Assembly: GCA_944325625.1 (NCBI GenBank)
Contig: CALVAP010000014.1
Location: forward strand, 1-47,576
DNA length: 47,576 nt
DNA from: Candidatus Gastranaerophilales bacterium
GTDB taxonomy: Bacteria > Cyanobacteriota > Vampirovibrionia > Gastranaerophilales > Gastranaerophilaceae
Direction: 5' to 3'
Below the pieces are notes generated by a model. That model saw only the letters and a program-made list of their open reading frames with translations, did not search any database and was not told where the DNA came from. Shown here piece after piece: positions 21,481-29,980 of the stretch. A program made the position numbers and the translations under genes. Numbering within the stretch: position 1 is the stretch's first letter; every line of letters starts with the position of its first letter.

Positions 21481-23898
21481 ATGGCTCAATATGCCTATGC
21501 CTTGGTGCTTGTGAATGTTGCAAAACTCGGAACAAGAACTTTTAGTTATTCAATTCCCGACGAATTCAAAGACAAAATCAAAATAGGTCAACCCGTTTTG
21601 ATTTCATTTGGCGCTCAAGGGATTATAAACGGCTTTATCGTAGGGTTTTCTAACTACTTGCCAGAAAATATTAAAGCAAAAGAAATTCTTGAAATTATAG
21701 ATGAAACCCCCTTATTTTCTCTTGACTACTTAAAGCTTTTAGAATGGGTGTCAAATTATTATTGCTGTGATTTACAAACCGTTATAAACAGCGCTGTTCC
21801 GATGAAATTTCTTGCTCAAAGCAAACGCATTATAAACGTCTTAGATAAAAACTTTAAAGGAACGAAGACGGAAAATGCATTAATAGAAAAAGCCTCAAAA
21901 AAAACTCTTACTACAACATCTTTACAAAAATCCCTAAAAATACCTCAATCCAAATTCTATAACATAATTCGTAAATTACGAGAAAAAGGAATAATAGAAG
22001 TCCAAAACGTTATGGAGGACAAAAATCAACACGACAAGTTTGAAAAATACATAGTCTATAAACATGACGAAGGAGCAACAAAACGACAAAAGGAAATTCT
22101 TGAAACACTAAAACCACTTAAAGAAACAAATCTTATATCTTTTGAAAAGCATGCAAAAACCACAAGAGCCAGTATAAAAAAACTGGCAGACAACGGTTTT
22201 GTAGAAATTATTGAAAAACAAATATACCGCAACCCTTTAGAAATATTTAAACCTGATGAGTTAGAAAAATTCCCAAAACTTTCTACCGAACAACAAACAG
22301 CACTCAACGAGATTATAAAACGTCAAAATAAAAAACAGCCCCTCTATTTGTACGGAGTAACAGGCTCCGGAAAAACAGAAATTTATTTTAATCTGGCAAA
22401 AAAAATTCTAAAAGAAGGCAAAAATATACTCTTTCTTGCGCCAGAAATAGCACTTGCCTCACAACTAACAGATAGATTAGCAAAAAGATTTGGAATAGAA
22501 GACGTAGCAATATGGCACAGCTCAATTTCTGAAGGAGAAAGATATGACGTCTGGCAAAAACTCAAGCAAAATAAAATAAGAATTTTAGCCGGCGCACGCT
22601 CTGCCGTTTTTGCCCCGCTACAGAATATAGGTCTGATAATAATAGACGAGGAACACGAAAACAGTTATAAACAAACAACGCCCGCACCTCGCTATGATGC
22701 AAGAAAAGTTGCACAAAAACTCTCAGAACTCAACAACTCACTTCTTCTTCTTGGCTCTGCTACTCCCGATATAAATAATTACTACTACGCACAAAATTCT
22801 GACAACCTTATTGAACTCAAAAACAGATTTAATAATGCAGATATGGCAAAAGTTGTAGTTCTCAATCTAAAAGAAGAAAAAACAGAAGCAAATAACGGAA
22901 TATTTTCACGCACACTAATAGGCGCAATTCAAAAAAACCTTGAAGAACAAAAACAGACAATTCTTTTGATTAACCGACGAGGATTTTCAACCTTTACGAT
23001 GTGTCAATCATGTCAAACAGTAATTCAATGTCCCAAATGCGCTATTCCACTCATCTGGCACGCTGCGGACCAAAAATTAAAATGTCATTACTGTAACCAT
23101 GAACAAGATTTTCCGGAATTTTGCCCGAACTGTGGTTCAAGCGCGCTAAAACGCTCCGGAACAGGTATTCAACGAGTTGAAGAAATTACTTCAAAACTTT
23201 TTCCAAAAGCAAAAATTGCAAGACTGGACAGCGATGTTTTGACAAAAAAATATGAACACATAGACATCCTAAAGTCTTTTCAAATGGGTGATATAGACAT
23301 ATTAATCGGCACGCAAATGATAGCAAAAGGTCTGGATAATCCAAATGTCACAATAGTTGGAGTAATAAGTGCAGATACAAGTTTTAACCTTCCCGACTAC
23401 CGCTCCTGTGAAAGAGGGTTTCAACTTCTCACTCAAGTTGCAGGTAGAGCGGGAAGGGGCGATTTTGAAGGAAAAGTCTACTTTCAGACAAATAACCCGA
23501 ATTTTTATGCCCTAAAATCGGCTAAAGAACAAAACTACAAAGAATTTTACGAAAAAGAAATCCAAACCAGATTAGAATTCGACTATCCTCCATACTCGCA
23601 AATACTAAGACTTGTGTTATCAAGCGAAAACAATTTCCGTGCCGAAAAATCCGCACTGGAAATAGCTTTAAGGCTTTCACAGATAATAGATAAAAGAAAT
23701 ATCAGCGAACATATAATTGTCCTTGGTCCCTCACCTTGCATTTTCGAACGCATAAGAGGCGAATACCGTTTTCAAATTCTAATCAAAAATAAATTAGGCG
23801 AAAAAGGACATTTCTTAATAACCTCGTTCATCTCCAAAATAAAAATGCCTGAAGACATCAAAATGATTGTAGACGTTGACCCATCAGACATTTTATAA
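21481..23898 (+). CDS. priA: Primosomal protein N' (replication restart helicase PriA)
   Basis: A superfamily 2 helicase that recognises stalled forks and starts DnaB reloading. About 805 residues. The N-terminal 3'-DNA-binding domain is followed by Walker A G-V-T-G-S-G-K-T-E-I-Y near 295, Walker B D-E-E-H near 388, and G-S-A-T-P. A zinc-binding insertion of paired Cys (C-Q-S-C, C-P-K-C, C-H-Y-C, C-P-N-C) lies at about 506-553. Motif VI region Q-V-A-G-R-A-G-R is present. The ATG at 21481 is preferred over one at 21469 because GGAG lies 6 nt before it. It ends 2 nt from the stop of the convergent pilin-like gene, with no terminator between. Confidence 0.95.
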   Translation: MAQYAYALVLVNVAKLGTRTFSYSIPDEFKDKIKIGQPVLISFGAQGIINGFIVGFSNYLPENIKAKEILEIIDETPLFSLDYLKLLEWVSNYYCCDLQTVINSAVPMKFLAQSKRIINVLDKNFKGTKTENALIEKASKKTLTTTSLQKSLKIPQSKFYNIIRKLREKGIIEVQNVMEDKNQHDKFEKYIVYKHDEGATKRQKEILETLKPLKETNLISFEKHAKTTRASIKKLADNGFVEIIEKQIYRNPLEIFKPDELEKFPKLSTEQQTALNEIIKRQNKKQPLYLYGVTGSGKTEIYFNLAKKILKEGKNILFLAPEIALASQLTDRLAKRFGIEDVAIWHSSISEGERYDVWQKLKQNKIRILAGARSAVFAPLQNIGLIIIDEEHENSYKQTTPAPRYDARKVAQKLSELNNSLLLLGSATPDINNYYYAQNSDNLIELKNRFNNADMAKVVVLNLKEEKTEANNGIFSRTLIGAIQKNLEEQKQTILLINRRGFSTFTMCQSCQTVIQCPKCAIPLIWHAADQKLKCHYCNHEQDFPEFCPNCGSSALKRSGTGIQRVEEITSKLFPKAKIARLDSDVLTKKYEHIDILKSFQMGDIDILIGTQMIAKGLDNPNVTIVGVISADTSFNLPDYRSCERGFQLLTQVAGRAGRGDFEGKVYFQTNNPNFYALKSAKEQNYKEFYEKEIQTRLEFDYPPYSQILRLVLSSENNFRAEKSALEIALRLSQIIDKRNISEHIIVLGPSPCIFERIRGEYRFQILIKNKLGEKGHFLITSFISKIKMPEDIKMIVDVDPSDIL

Positions 23899-23900
23899 AA

Positions 23901-24989
23901 TTATTGAGAAATTTCTGCCCACTCGGGAGTCATGCAAGACCCTTTTTCATCCAAAATACTTTGTGGACAATCAGTTGTCGCAGTAGTAACACCCTGACAA
24001 TATTTAGCCTTATACGCGACTTTATAGCACTTCTTGCAACGGTTTACAACATCGCTATTTGCCTTTGCCAACCCCTTCGCAACAGATTTACTATTGGTAT
24101 ACAGATTAGAGCAAATGGTATTATTAGTAGCTTGGTTTTTTCGATAATTTTTAATAGCTTCTTCTCTTTGAGCAGTTTTAGAAGCTAAATCCGAGCTACT
24201 TGCATTTTTAACTGCATTAATTGCATTACGGACAGTATTATCCTCAACACACATTTGGACATCATACGGGGCAGAACGTGCACGATATGGGAATATATTA
24301 CCGCTCAAACACTGAGCCTCCGAATAACTAAGACGATTTCCCATCGTTTGGTAATCTGCCTTGTCAGTAGCACCTTCGGGAATATAAGCAGCACTGACTG
24401 TATAAAGCGATGGGTCACGTGCAACATTTCCCTTAATAGCAACTTGTGAACCTCCTGTATCTAAAACCGCTGCACCGGAAGGTCTTATCCTTCCGTTTTG
24501 TAATAACTCAAATGAGTGAATATCCTTATTTAGAGTATTTTCGCCAAACAATCCATCCAAATCAACATCGACGATTATGAAATTTCCATCATCAGTATCA
24601 TTAGCCTTCTTAAAAGAAGCATTCAACCCAAAAAACCTCATGCCCGAAGTTGTTGTAAAATTTGGCAAAGCCGGAAGTGAACTTATATCACAATTTTTAT
24701 CCCCAAGGGTATTAAACGCATCAAAAAGGCTATTACAAATAGGATTGGGCAAAGTATTTGCATATGAATCCGTTTCCGTTGCAGTATAAGAAATCATATC
24801 ATTTATCAAATTTTTATAAGCATATTTTGTCGCAATAGCATCTTTATCGACCGTTCTTTGATACAAGACGTACAATATACCAACGATAGCCAAAATTATA
24901 AGCAACTCTACAAAAGAAGTTGCAAGTCTTTTCCTGCTAAAAACTATACTTTTTAAAGATTTAATCAACTTTTCAAAAACCTCAAACAT
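23901..24989 (-). CDS. Large pilin-like (class III signal) Cys-rich protein
   Basis: 362 residues. After a basic leader (K-S-I-V-F-S-R-K-R-L-A) comes T-S-F-V-E-L-L-I-I-L-A-I-V-G-I, a prepilin-type helix with Glu at +5 if cut after Ala. The exported part is large and has cysteines, dense in the last 70 residues (C-K-K-C, Y-C, D-C-P, S-C), probably disulfide-bonded. A role as minor pilin, pseudopilin or a substrate fits; no assembly genes are adjacent. The ATG overlaps the upstream DUF3326 gene by 25 nt and lacks a clear ribosome-binding site, so translation may be coupled or may begin slightly downstream. Confidence 0.78.
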   Translation of the reverse strand: MFEVFEKLIKSLKSIVFSRKRLATSFVELLIILAIVGILYVLYQRTVDKDAIATKYAYKNLINDMISYTATETDSYANTLPNPICNSLFDAFNTLGDKNCDISSLPALPNFTTTSGMRFFGLNASFKKANDTDDGNFIIVDVDLDGLFGENTLNKDIHSFELLQNGRIRPSGAAVLDTGGSQVAIKGNVARDPSLYTVSAAYIPEGATDKADYQTMGNRLSYSEAQCLSGNIFPYRARSAPYDVQMCVEDNTVRNAINAVKNASSSDLASKTAQREEAIKNYRKNQATNNTICSNLYTNSKSVAKGLAKANSDVVNRCKKCYKVAYKAKYCQGVTTATTDCPQSILDEKGSCMTPEWAEISQ

Positions 24990-25948
24990 TCGTCATAATC
25001 CTTAAACTCTATTATACTATTTTGAATATTTAATGCATCTTTGTCAATATTCAAAACAGTTGAATTTTGCTTTACAGCACAAACCTTGATGTTATTCTTT
25101 ATGGCATCAAAAACAATTGAGCTGCCAAGAGAATTAAACGGTACAACTAAAGCCTTTACATCCCTGATATTTAGCCCCAAATTACTATTTTGAGAAATTA
25201 AAGGAGCTTGAGAAAGCCCAAGTAAAATACAAGGCAAAAAAGTAGGAGTAATATACTCAGCACTGGCTCTGGCATCAACAATATTTTCAGATATTTCATT
25301 ATTACGAAATGCAGGAGCATGTGCGACAGGAACCATTAATTCAGATGAAAGATAATGAGAAATAACCGCCTCCACGCCACCAACAACGTCAACAGCCTCA
25401 CCTTGCGAATATCCATCCGCTTCATCCGGATCATCAAACAAAGCAACTACAGCAATTGTCTGTACACCTTTTGACAAAAGCTTTTTCCCCGCACTTAAAA
25501 GTGTTTCCGGATTATTAAGCCTACCGGAGGAAATACCGCTTTCTGTCATAAAAAACTCAACCCCGCAAGGTTTATCCGTCTTTTCAACTGCTGCTATATC
25601 CACTCCATAAACGGTTTTCACCGCATTAATAGTATTTATGTGTATATTTAAAATATTTTGAGGAATAGCACAATCAAAAATAACTCCAACGCTATTATCG
25701 ACAGAAGGCAAAAGATTAATCTCACCTCTAAAAAATTTAGAAAGAGCAAATCCTTCAGTATAAAGCATGTTTTCCGTAATACCGGAAAAGCAAGCCGCAT
25801 TAACCACATTAGGATTAACAATCAAATTAAATTCACGCGCAAATTTTCTTGCCCAAACACTTGCATCACCGGCAAAACCGCCTATAGAAGCACCAACGCC
25901 GGTCGGCACAACAAACGCAACCGTAGACCTATTATCTAAATCAATCAT
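24965..25948 (-). CDS. DUF3326 family protein
   Basis: 327 residues. The opening V-A-F-V-V-P-T-G-V-G-A-S-I-G-G-F-A-G-D-A, then N-P-N-V-V-N-A-A, and E-G-F-A-L-S-K-F are the hallmark of DUF3326, known mainly from cyanobacteria and plants with no assigned biochemical role. The glycine-rich N-terminal loop suggests nucleotide or cofactor contact (inference). It starts four bases inside the end of the UPF0173 gene (ATGA overlap) and overlaps the pilin-like gene downstream, so it sits in the middle of a tightly coupled transcript. It is the strongest single pointer to cyanobacterial kinship in the window. Confidence 0.85.
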   Translation of the reverse strand: MIDLDNRSTVAFVVPTGVGASIGGFAGDASVWARKFAREFNLIVNPNVVNAACFSGITENMLYTEGFALSKFFRGEINLLPSVDNSVGVIFDCAIPQNILNIHINTINAVKTVYGVDIAAVEKTDKPCGVEFFMTESGISSGRLNNPETLLSAGKKLLSKGVQTIAVVALFDDPDEADGYSQGEAVDVVGGVEAVISHYLSSELMVPVAHAPAFRNNEISENIVDARASAEYITPTFLPCILLGLSQAPLISQNSNLGLNIRDVKALVVPFNSLGSSIVFDAIKNNIKVCAVKQNSTVLNIDKDALNIQNSIIEFKDYDECLRFLKS

Positions 25949-26619
25949 AACTCTATATTTTCACCGGGTTTCAGGATAATCGCCTCTAACCCATGAGTTT
26001 CAAGCTTATACTTAAAACTATCAATATTGACGTTAATAGCCGGGAATGTATTGTAATGCATAGGAATAACTTTGCCAACACCAAGCAGCTGAGCCGCAAT
26101 CACTGCCTCATCAACCCCCATTGTATAAAAACCGCCAACAGGCAAAAGTGCAATTTCAGGCTTATAAACCTCTTTTATAAGCTTCATCTCCGCACTTAAA
26201 GACGTATCACCTGCGTGGTATATTTTTGTTCCGTTAATATTCAAAATTATACCCGCGGCAATCCCGCCATAAACTCCATCAGGAGTCGAAGAGCTATGCT
26301 GCGCAGGTACAAACCAGGCATCACCCCACTCATAATTTAGTTTTCCGCCTAAATTTACACCCCTAACACTTGCCCCTTTGGATGCACAGTAATTAGCAAG
26401 CTCAAACACAGCTGTAATCGTCGCATGTTTTCTTTTTGCAATTTCTACAGCATCACCCAAATGGTCTCCATGCGAATGCGTAAGCAGAATATCTCTGATA
26501 TTTCTATTTTCCCAATCATAATTTGCCAATGGATTTTGGCTGATAAATGGGTCAATAAGAATTGTCCTACCGTTTACATCTATCGCAAAAGCACTATGTG
26601 CAATATATTCCAGCCTCAT
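25945..26619 (-). CDS. UPF0173 metal-dependent hydrolase (metallo-beta-lactamase fold)
   Basis: 224 residues of the UPF0173/YtkL-type branch. The metal-binding motif T-H-S-H-G-D-H-L-G-D-A is near residue 47, with further ligands in A-Q-H-S-S-S, H-A-G-D-T-S and M-H-Y-N-T. The opening A-H-S-A-F-A-I-D and I-L-I-D-P-F-I match the family. The natural substrate is unknown. AAAGGAG precedes the ATG. It is coupled downstream to DUF3326. Confidence 0.93.
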   Translation of the reverse strand: MRLEYIAHSAFAIDVNGRTILIDPFISQNPLANYDWENRNIRDILLTHSHGDHLGDAVEIAKRKHATITAVFELANYCASKGASVRGVNLGGKLNYEWGDAWFVPAQHSSSTPDGVYGGIAAGIILNINGTKIYHAGDTSLSAEMKLIKEVYKPEIALLPVGGFYTMGVDEAVIAAQLLGVGKVIPMHYNTFPAINVNIDSFKYKLETHGLEAIILKPGENIEL

Positions 26620-26632
26620 ATAAACTCCTTTA

Positions 26633-26980
26633 CTAATTATTATCCAAAGACTGCTGCAATGCCGTTTCTAATGTTTTTATCTTTGCCTCGAGAACCTCAA
26701 CTCTTGATTGATTTGTCTCTTTAACTACAGACAATTTTTCTAATTGACGCTTATACGCAGAAATAGTTTCCTTTTGTCCCAATACAAAAGATATTCCAAA
26801 GAGTAACCCCGAAAGACATCCCAAAAGAAGTACCCCGACCACGTATACAAAAGAATTAGTAAAAATTGTAAGCTTTATAATCGGTACAGATAGTGCAATG
26901 ACGGCCGAAGGATTATTCCAAGCCATTATCACAACTGCAAAAAGTAAAAACACCGACAAAGTTCCTAAAACATATTTCAT
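26633..26980 (-). CDS. LapA-like (DUF1049) two-helix membrane protein with coiled coil
   Basis: 115 residues. A first transmembrane helix lies at about 3-20 and a second at 40-68 (F-V-Y-V-V-G-V-L-L-L-G-C-L-S-G-L-L-F-G). A cytoplasmic coiled coil (about 75-112) follows, with heptad-like L/V spacing. This is the architecture of the LapA domain family, which in E. coli helps control lipopolysaccharide assembly. Exact orthology cannot be claimed. It starts 2 nt after the pseudouridine synthase stop; its ribosome-binding site (AAAAGGAA) lies inside that gene's end. Confidence 0.7.
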   Translation of the reverse strand: MKYVLGTLSVFLLFAVVIMAWNNPSAVIALSVPIIKLTIFTNSFVYVVGVLLLGCLSGLLFGISFVLGQKETISAYKRQLEKLSVVKETNQSRVEVLEAKIKTLETALQQSLDNN

Positions 26981-26982
26981 AA

Positions 26983-27903
26983 CTATTTCCTTTTACTCCT
27001 TAGGTAATTTAAAACCTTCGAAACATCTTCATCAGGTTCTAATGTTATCTTTGTAATAATATTATCGTTCAATCGATTGAAAGTCAATTGGTAAGCTTGT
27101 AAAACCTGCTCTGTTGTCTTTACGGGGATTATCCTTCCGCCATAAAAACTGTCATTAACAATCGGATGTCCTATATAATTCAAATGCACCCTAATTTGAT
27201 GTGTACGCCCTGTTTCAAGTTCAAGCTCGACATAAGTATACCCCTCAAAACGTTCCAAAACCCTAACATGTGTAATAGAAGGTTTTCCACCTTCACACAC
27301 CTTCATTTTTGCAGGATTTGAAGGACTTCTGCCAATTGGTGCTGAAATAGTTTTTGTTTCAAAGTCCAAATTTCCGCATACAACTGCAAGATAATTACGT
27401 TTTGCTGTTTTTTGTTTAATTTTTTCCGCAAGAATTTCATGTGAATGATTATTTTTTGCAATCATCAACAATCCCGATGTATTTCTATCCAATCTATGAA
27501 CAATCCCAGGACGCATCTGCCCGTTTATATCAGATAAATTATCTCCATACCTATATAAAAGAGCATTAACCAGGGTATTTTCCGTCTCCAACGCAGTAGG
27601 GTGAGTAAGCATATTCTTGGGCTTATTCACAACCAGCATATCATCATCTTCATATCTAACATCAAGCTCTATCGGCTGTGGAGGAATAATAATTTTTCCA
27701 TCTGGCTTATCAAAAAAAACAACATCTTCTTCTTTTAAAATCGCAGCAACTTTAACCGCTTTATCATTAATCTTTATCTGTCCATTTTTTATAAACTTTT
27801 GGATTTTACTTCTCGAGAACTCAGGAAATTTCCAAGCAACAAAATTATCAATTCTATCGCCTGCAAATTCCTCCTCTACAACAATTTTGATAATTTCACT
27901 CAT
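26983..27903 (-). CDS. RluA/RluD-family 23S rRNA pseudouridine synthase
   Basis: 306 residues. An N-terminal S4 RNA-binding domain (R-I-D-N-F-V-A-W-K-F-P-E, S-R-S-K-I-Q-K-F-I-K-N-G) is followed by the catalytic domain with R-P-G-I-V-H-R-L-D-R-N-T-S-G, whose second Asp is the nucleophile, and R-T-H-Q-I-R-V-H. The layout fits RluD, which modifies helix 69 of 23S rRNA, but the target is inferred. The ATG at 27903 overlaps the lspA stop by 8 nt. An in-frame TTG farther upstream is less likely. The lspA-rluD order is a conserved pair in many bacteria. Confidence 0.92.
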   Translation of the reverse strand: MSEIIKIVVEEEFAGDRIDNFVAWKFPEFSRSKIQKFIKNGQIKINDKAVKVAAILKEEDVVFFDKPDGKIIIPPQPIELDVRYEDDDMLVVNKPKNMLTHPTALETENTLVNALLYRYGDNLSDINGQMRPGIVHRLDRNTSGLLMIAKNNHSHEILAEKIKQKTAKRNYLAVVCGNLDFETKTISAPIGRSPSNPAKMKVCEGGKPSITHVRVLERFEGYTYVELELETGRTHQIRVHLNYIGHPIVNDSFYGGRIIPVKTTEQVLQAYQLTFNRLNDNIITKITLEPDEDVSKVLNYLRSKRK

Positions 27904-28387
27904 CTTGAACACCACCAAAATCTTTTTTTGACAAAAAGAAAAACAAAATCAGAACAACCGCAACATTGATAAAAACATCCGCAACATTAAAAATTGGAAA
28001 ATCAACAAACTTTAACCTGAAATAATCTGTCACATACCCGTCAACAAATCGCTCAAGCATATTGGAACTCACGCCCGCAAGCAATATTGCAATAGAATAA
28101 AGCTCAGATTTTGAAAAAATTTGTATCTTTTTAAACACAAAAACACCTATTCCCAGACAAACAAAAAATGAAAAAATACCAAGAAGCAAATTACCGTTGT
28201 GAAATATCGAAAAAGCTGCTCCTGTATTTTTTGCAACATAAAAATCAAAGATTGGATTTTGAGGAAAAATCCCAGCCAAACCAAACTTCAAAACCAAAAA
28301 CTTAAAAAAATAGCAAATTGCTAAGCCAACAACAAAAAGCCCAACAAATGAATAAATTTTAAAGGTTTGATTCTGAATTTTGTCCAT
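27896..28387 (-). CDS. lspA: Lipoprotein signal peptidase II
   Basis: The inner-membrane aspartyl protease that removes lipoprotein signal peptides after lipidation. About 163 residues with four transmembrane helices. Conserved motifs: K-N-T-G-A-A-F-S near 55, and the two catalytic Asp, one in V-T-D-Y-F and one in F-N-V-A-D-V-F near 138. The start is the ATG at 28387; a GTG lies one codon earlier. Both lie inside the upstream gene (29-nt overlap for ATG) and no clear ribosome-binding site is present, so it probably relies on coupling. Confidence 0.94.
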   Translation of the reverse strand: MDKIQNQTFKIYSFVGLFVVGLAICYFFKFLVLKFGLAGIFPQNPIFDFYVAKNTGAAFSIFHNGNLLLGIFSFFVCLGIGVFVFKKIQIFSKSELYSIAILLAGVSSNMLERFVDGYVTDYFRLKFVDFPIFNVADVFINVAVVLILFFFLSKKDFGGVQDE

Positions 28388-29285
28388 CACTAGGCACGCT
28401 CAAATCAAAGTTTTTAGACTTAACAACGTTAACTCTGGTCATCAAAAATGCAACACCAGATACACTAAGCTTGATATCTTGTTCTTCTAAGACCTCTGTC
28501 TTTGTTACACCGACAGAAACAACAGCCTGTTCATTATACCCATCAGTATTTGAGCGAACAACCCTTTCCAACATACCGTCATCTCTAAGCTTACGGAAAA
28601 CTTCTTTTGGTCTTTCGCTCGGATATGTAATTTTTTCATTCGTTATAGACCCGAGCAAAATTTTATCCTTAGGCATATCAGCCGCAAAAATGATAGTATA
28701 CTCCTCTCCTGCGGGAATCATACCTGGCGCAACAACGTCAAATGCTACATTCTTGGCATCACCAAATTTCAAAAACGTTTTTTCTGAAATAGCAGAATCC
28801 GAAATTATAACCCATTTATTCCCTTTTTTCTTCAGATAATAAACAATCTCGGAAGAACTCTCCAAGCTCCCTTTATCATCCAAATATTCTGATGGTTCTT
28901 TGGCATTTCCAACAGCCGTTTCCTTAGTTTGAACAACTGCATAATCACCATTTACGGAAATGTTTTGAATCTCGGTTGTATACGTCATATCAGGATACAT
29001 ATCCCAAGTCTGTTTGACAAGCTCGAAATATGTTTTATAATCAAATCCGTCAGAATTTACATACTTTTCATCATAAAAAGATTGAACCTTTTTCAAATTA
29101 TGTTTATTACCATATTTTGCATAATCCGCAAACAATTTTGTCAACTGTTCTTTAGGCTCAAGAGCAAAAACTTTAGCAAACCAAACAGCAGCAATTTTCT
29201 CATTAATTTCTGCCTGAGTTTGTTCCGCCAAAACTTGATTTGAGAATATAACAGCTAATAAAAGCGTAATAAATATTTTTTTCAT
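28359..29285 (-). CDS. Exported protein with NTF2-like domain, unknown function
   Basis: 308 residues with a clear signal peptide (M-K-K-I-F-I-T-L-L-L-A-V, cut after V-L-A). Residues about 60-180 look like an NTF2/SnoaL-type cone: a helix, then strands D-Y-A-V-V-Q-T-K-E-T and S-E-I-V-Y-Y-L-K-K-K-G-N-K-W-V-I-I-S-D-S. The C-terminal half is a beta-rich domain that I cannot name. Placement immediately before lspA suggests an envelope role, but it has no lipobox. It starts one base after the SemiSWEET-like gene's stop. Confidence 0.75.
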   Translation of the reverse strand: MKKIFITLLLAVIFSNQVLAEQTQAEINEKIAAVWFAKVFALEPKEQLTKLFADYAKYGNKHNLKKVQSFYDEKYVNSDGFDYKTYFELVKQTWDMYPDMTYTTEIQNISVNGDYAVVQTKETAVGNAKEPSEYLDDKGSLESSSEIVYYLKKKGNKWVIISDSAISEKTFLKFGDAKNVAFDVVAPGMIPAGEEYTIIFAADMPKDKILLGSITNEKITYPSERPKEVFRKLRDDGMLERVVRSNTDGYNEQAVVSVGVTKTEVLEEQDIKLSVSGVAFLMTRVNVVKSKNFDLSVPSDGQNSESNL

Positions 29286-29558
29286 CTAATTTCCTTCAAT
29301 TCGAACTTCTCTGTTTCTATACCTAAACCATAATAGCAAATCAGCACTCACAAGCGCAAGGTTTGCAACATAAAGCCATATAACGGCATCAGGCTTATAA
29401 AGACACTTATGGATTATTCCGCAAATGTATCCAATAATAATAAGCGTCAAAAACACAAGACTTTTGCCCTTAACATTTTTTGTCCTATAAGTTTTTATAA
29501 CTGCAAAAGGCCAGCTTGCACCAAAACAAATCAACATTAATGCTTCATAAATGCTCAT
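29286..29558 (-). CDS. SemiSWEET/PQ-loop-like small membrane protein
   Basis: 90 residues with three predicted transmembrane helices (about 4-18, 33-50 and 60-78). The first helix region G-A-S-W-P-F-A-V-I-K-T-Y-R-T-K-N-V-K-G-K-S resembles the PQ-loop and the K-S of SemiSWEETs, dimeric sugar transporters, although the Pro-Gln pair itself is replaced by W-P-F. Transport is therefore a guess. Ribosome-binding site GAGG precedes ATG, and an extended -10 (TGG before TAAAAT, 29583-29588) starts the long minus-strand operon here. Confidence 0.7.
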   Translation of the reverse strand: MSIYEALMLICFGASWPFAVIKTYRTKNVKGKSLVFLTLIIIGYICGIIHKCLYKPDAVIWLYVANLALVSADLLLWFRYRNREVRIEGN

Positions 29559-29689
29559 AAAAAACCTCTACTTTCAAAATTAATTTTACCATAAATCAGC
29601 AAAAAGCATAAACAGCATTTTTAAATTATTCGATTTATTAAAAAAGTTTAAAATATATTAACATATCGACAAAAAATAATCTAAATTTC

Positions 29690-29718
29690 TTTACTATTTA
29701 AATTATTTCACCTAATAT
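29690..29718 (+). promoter_or_regulatory. Promoter upstream of the ftsZ leader
   Basis: -35 TTTACT (29690-29695), a 17-nt spacer and -10 TAATAT (29713-29718), predicted start near 29725. That leaves about 256 nt of leader before the ftsZ GTG, far longer than other leaders here. Confidence 0.6.
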
Positions 29719-29724
29719 GTTAGT

Positions 29725-29980
29725 AGTTAAAGAATAACCTTTCCATCGGGGGAGGGGCGTAAAAAGAACAGTGCTGAATGTTGCTAAGTACAATGAGATA
29801 AAGCAGGTTGCGCCATAAGAAATATACCAACGGTAAAATCCTGTTCATTGTAATCGCATAAGCATAAAGGTATAAAAGACAAAAGCGCACTCTCACATCG
29901 AATAAAATCGAAGCTCCAAAAGCCGACGGAAGAAATCCTTCGAAACTGAAACGTATTAGATTAAATATGAGGGTCAATTA
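29725..29980 (+). promoter_or_regulatory. Structured RNA leader of ftsZ (candidate cis-regulatory RNA)
   Basis: This noncoding stretch is richer in GC than flanking gaps and has paired segments found by eye. The closing helix is TTCC-A-TCGG plus GGAG (29741-29754) with CTCC and CCGA-C-GGAA (29914-29931). P2 is GGCGTAA (29756-29762) with TTGCGCC (29808-29814), extended by TGCT/AGCA (29782-29785 and 29802-29805). P3 is TATACC (29823-29828) with GGTATA (29869-29874). P4 is TCGA/TCGA (29898-29911). The P2 loop word TACAATGA (29789-29796) is the exact complement of TCATTGTA (29845-29852) inside P3, which would form a loop-loop contact. There is no terminator before ftsZ. It matches no riboswitch, RNase P, tmRNA or SRP hallmark I know. 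Confidence 0.55.

Noticed and set aside
29720-29977. An 85-codon minus-strand open frame over the ftsZ leader
   Set aside because: Its translation shows no domain, it has no ribosome-binding site, and the region is better explained as a structured RNA leader.
29725-29980. RNase P RNA, tmRNA or SRP RNA as explanation of the ftsZ leader
   Set aside because: The conserved cores (GAGGAAAGUCC; tRNA-like ends with CCA; the GGAA-type SRP tetraloop helix) are not present.
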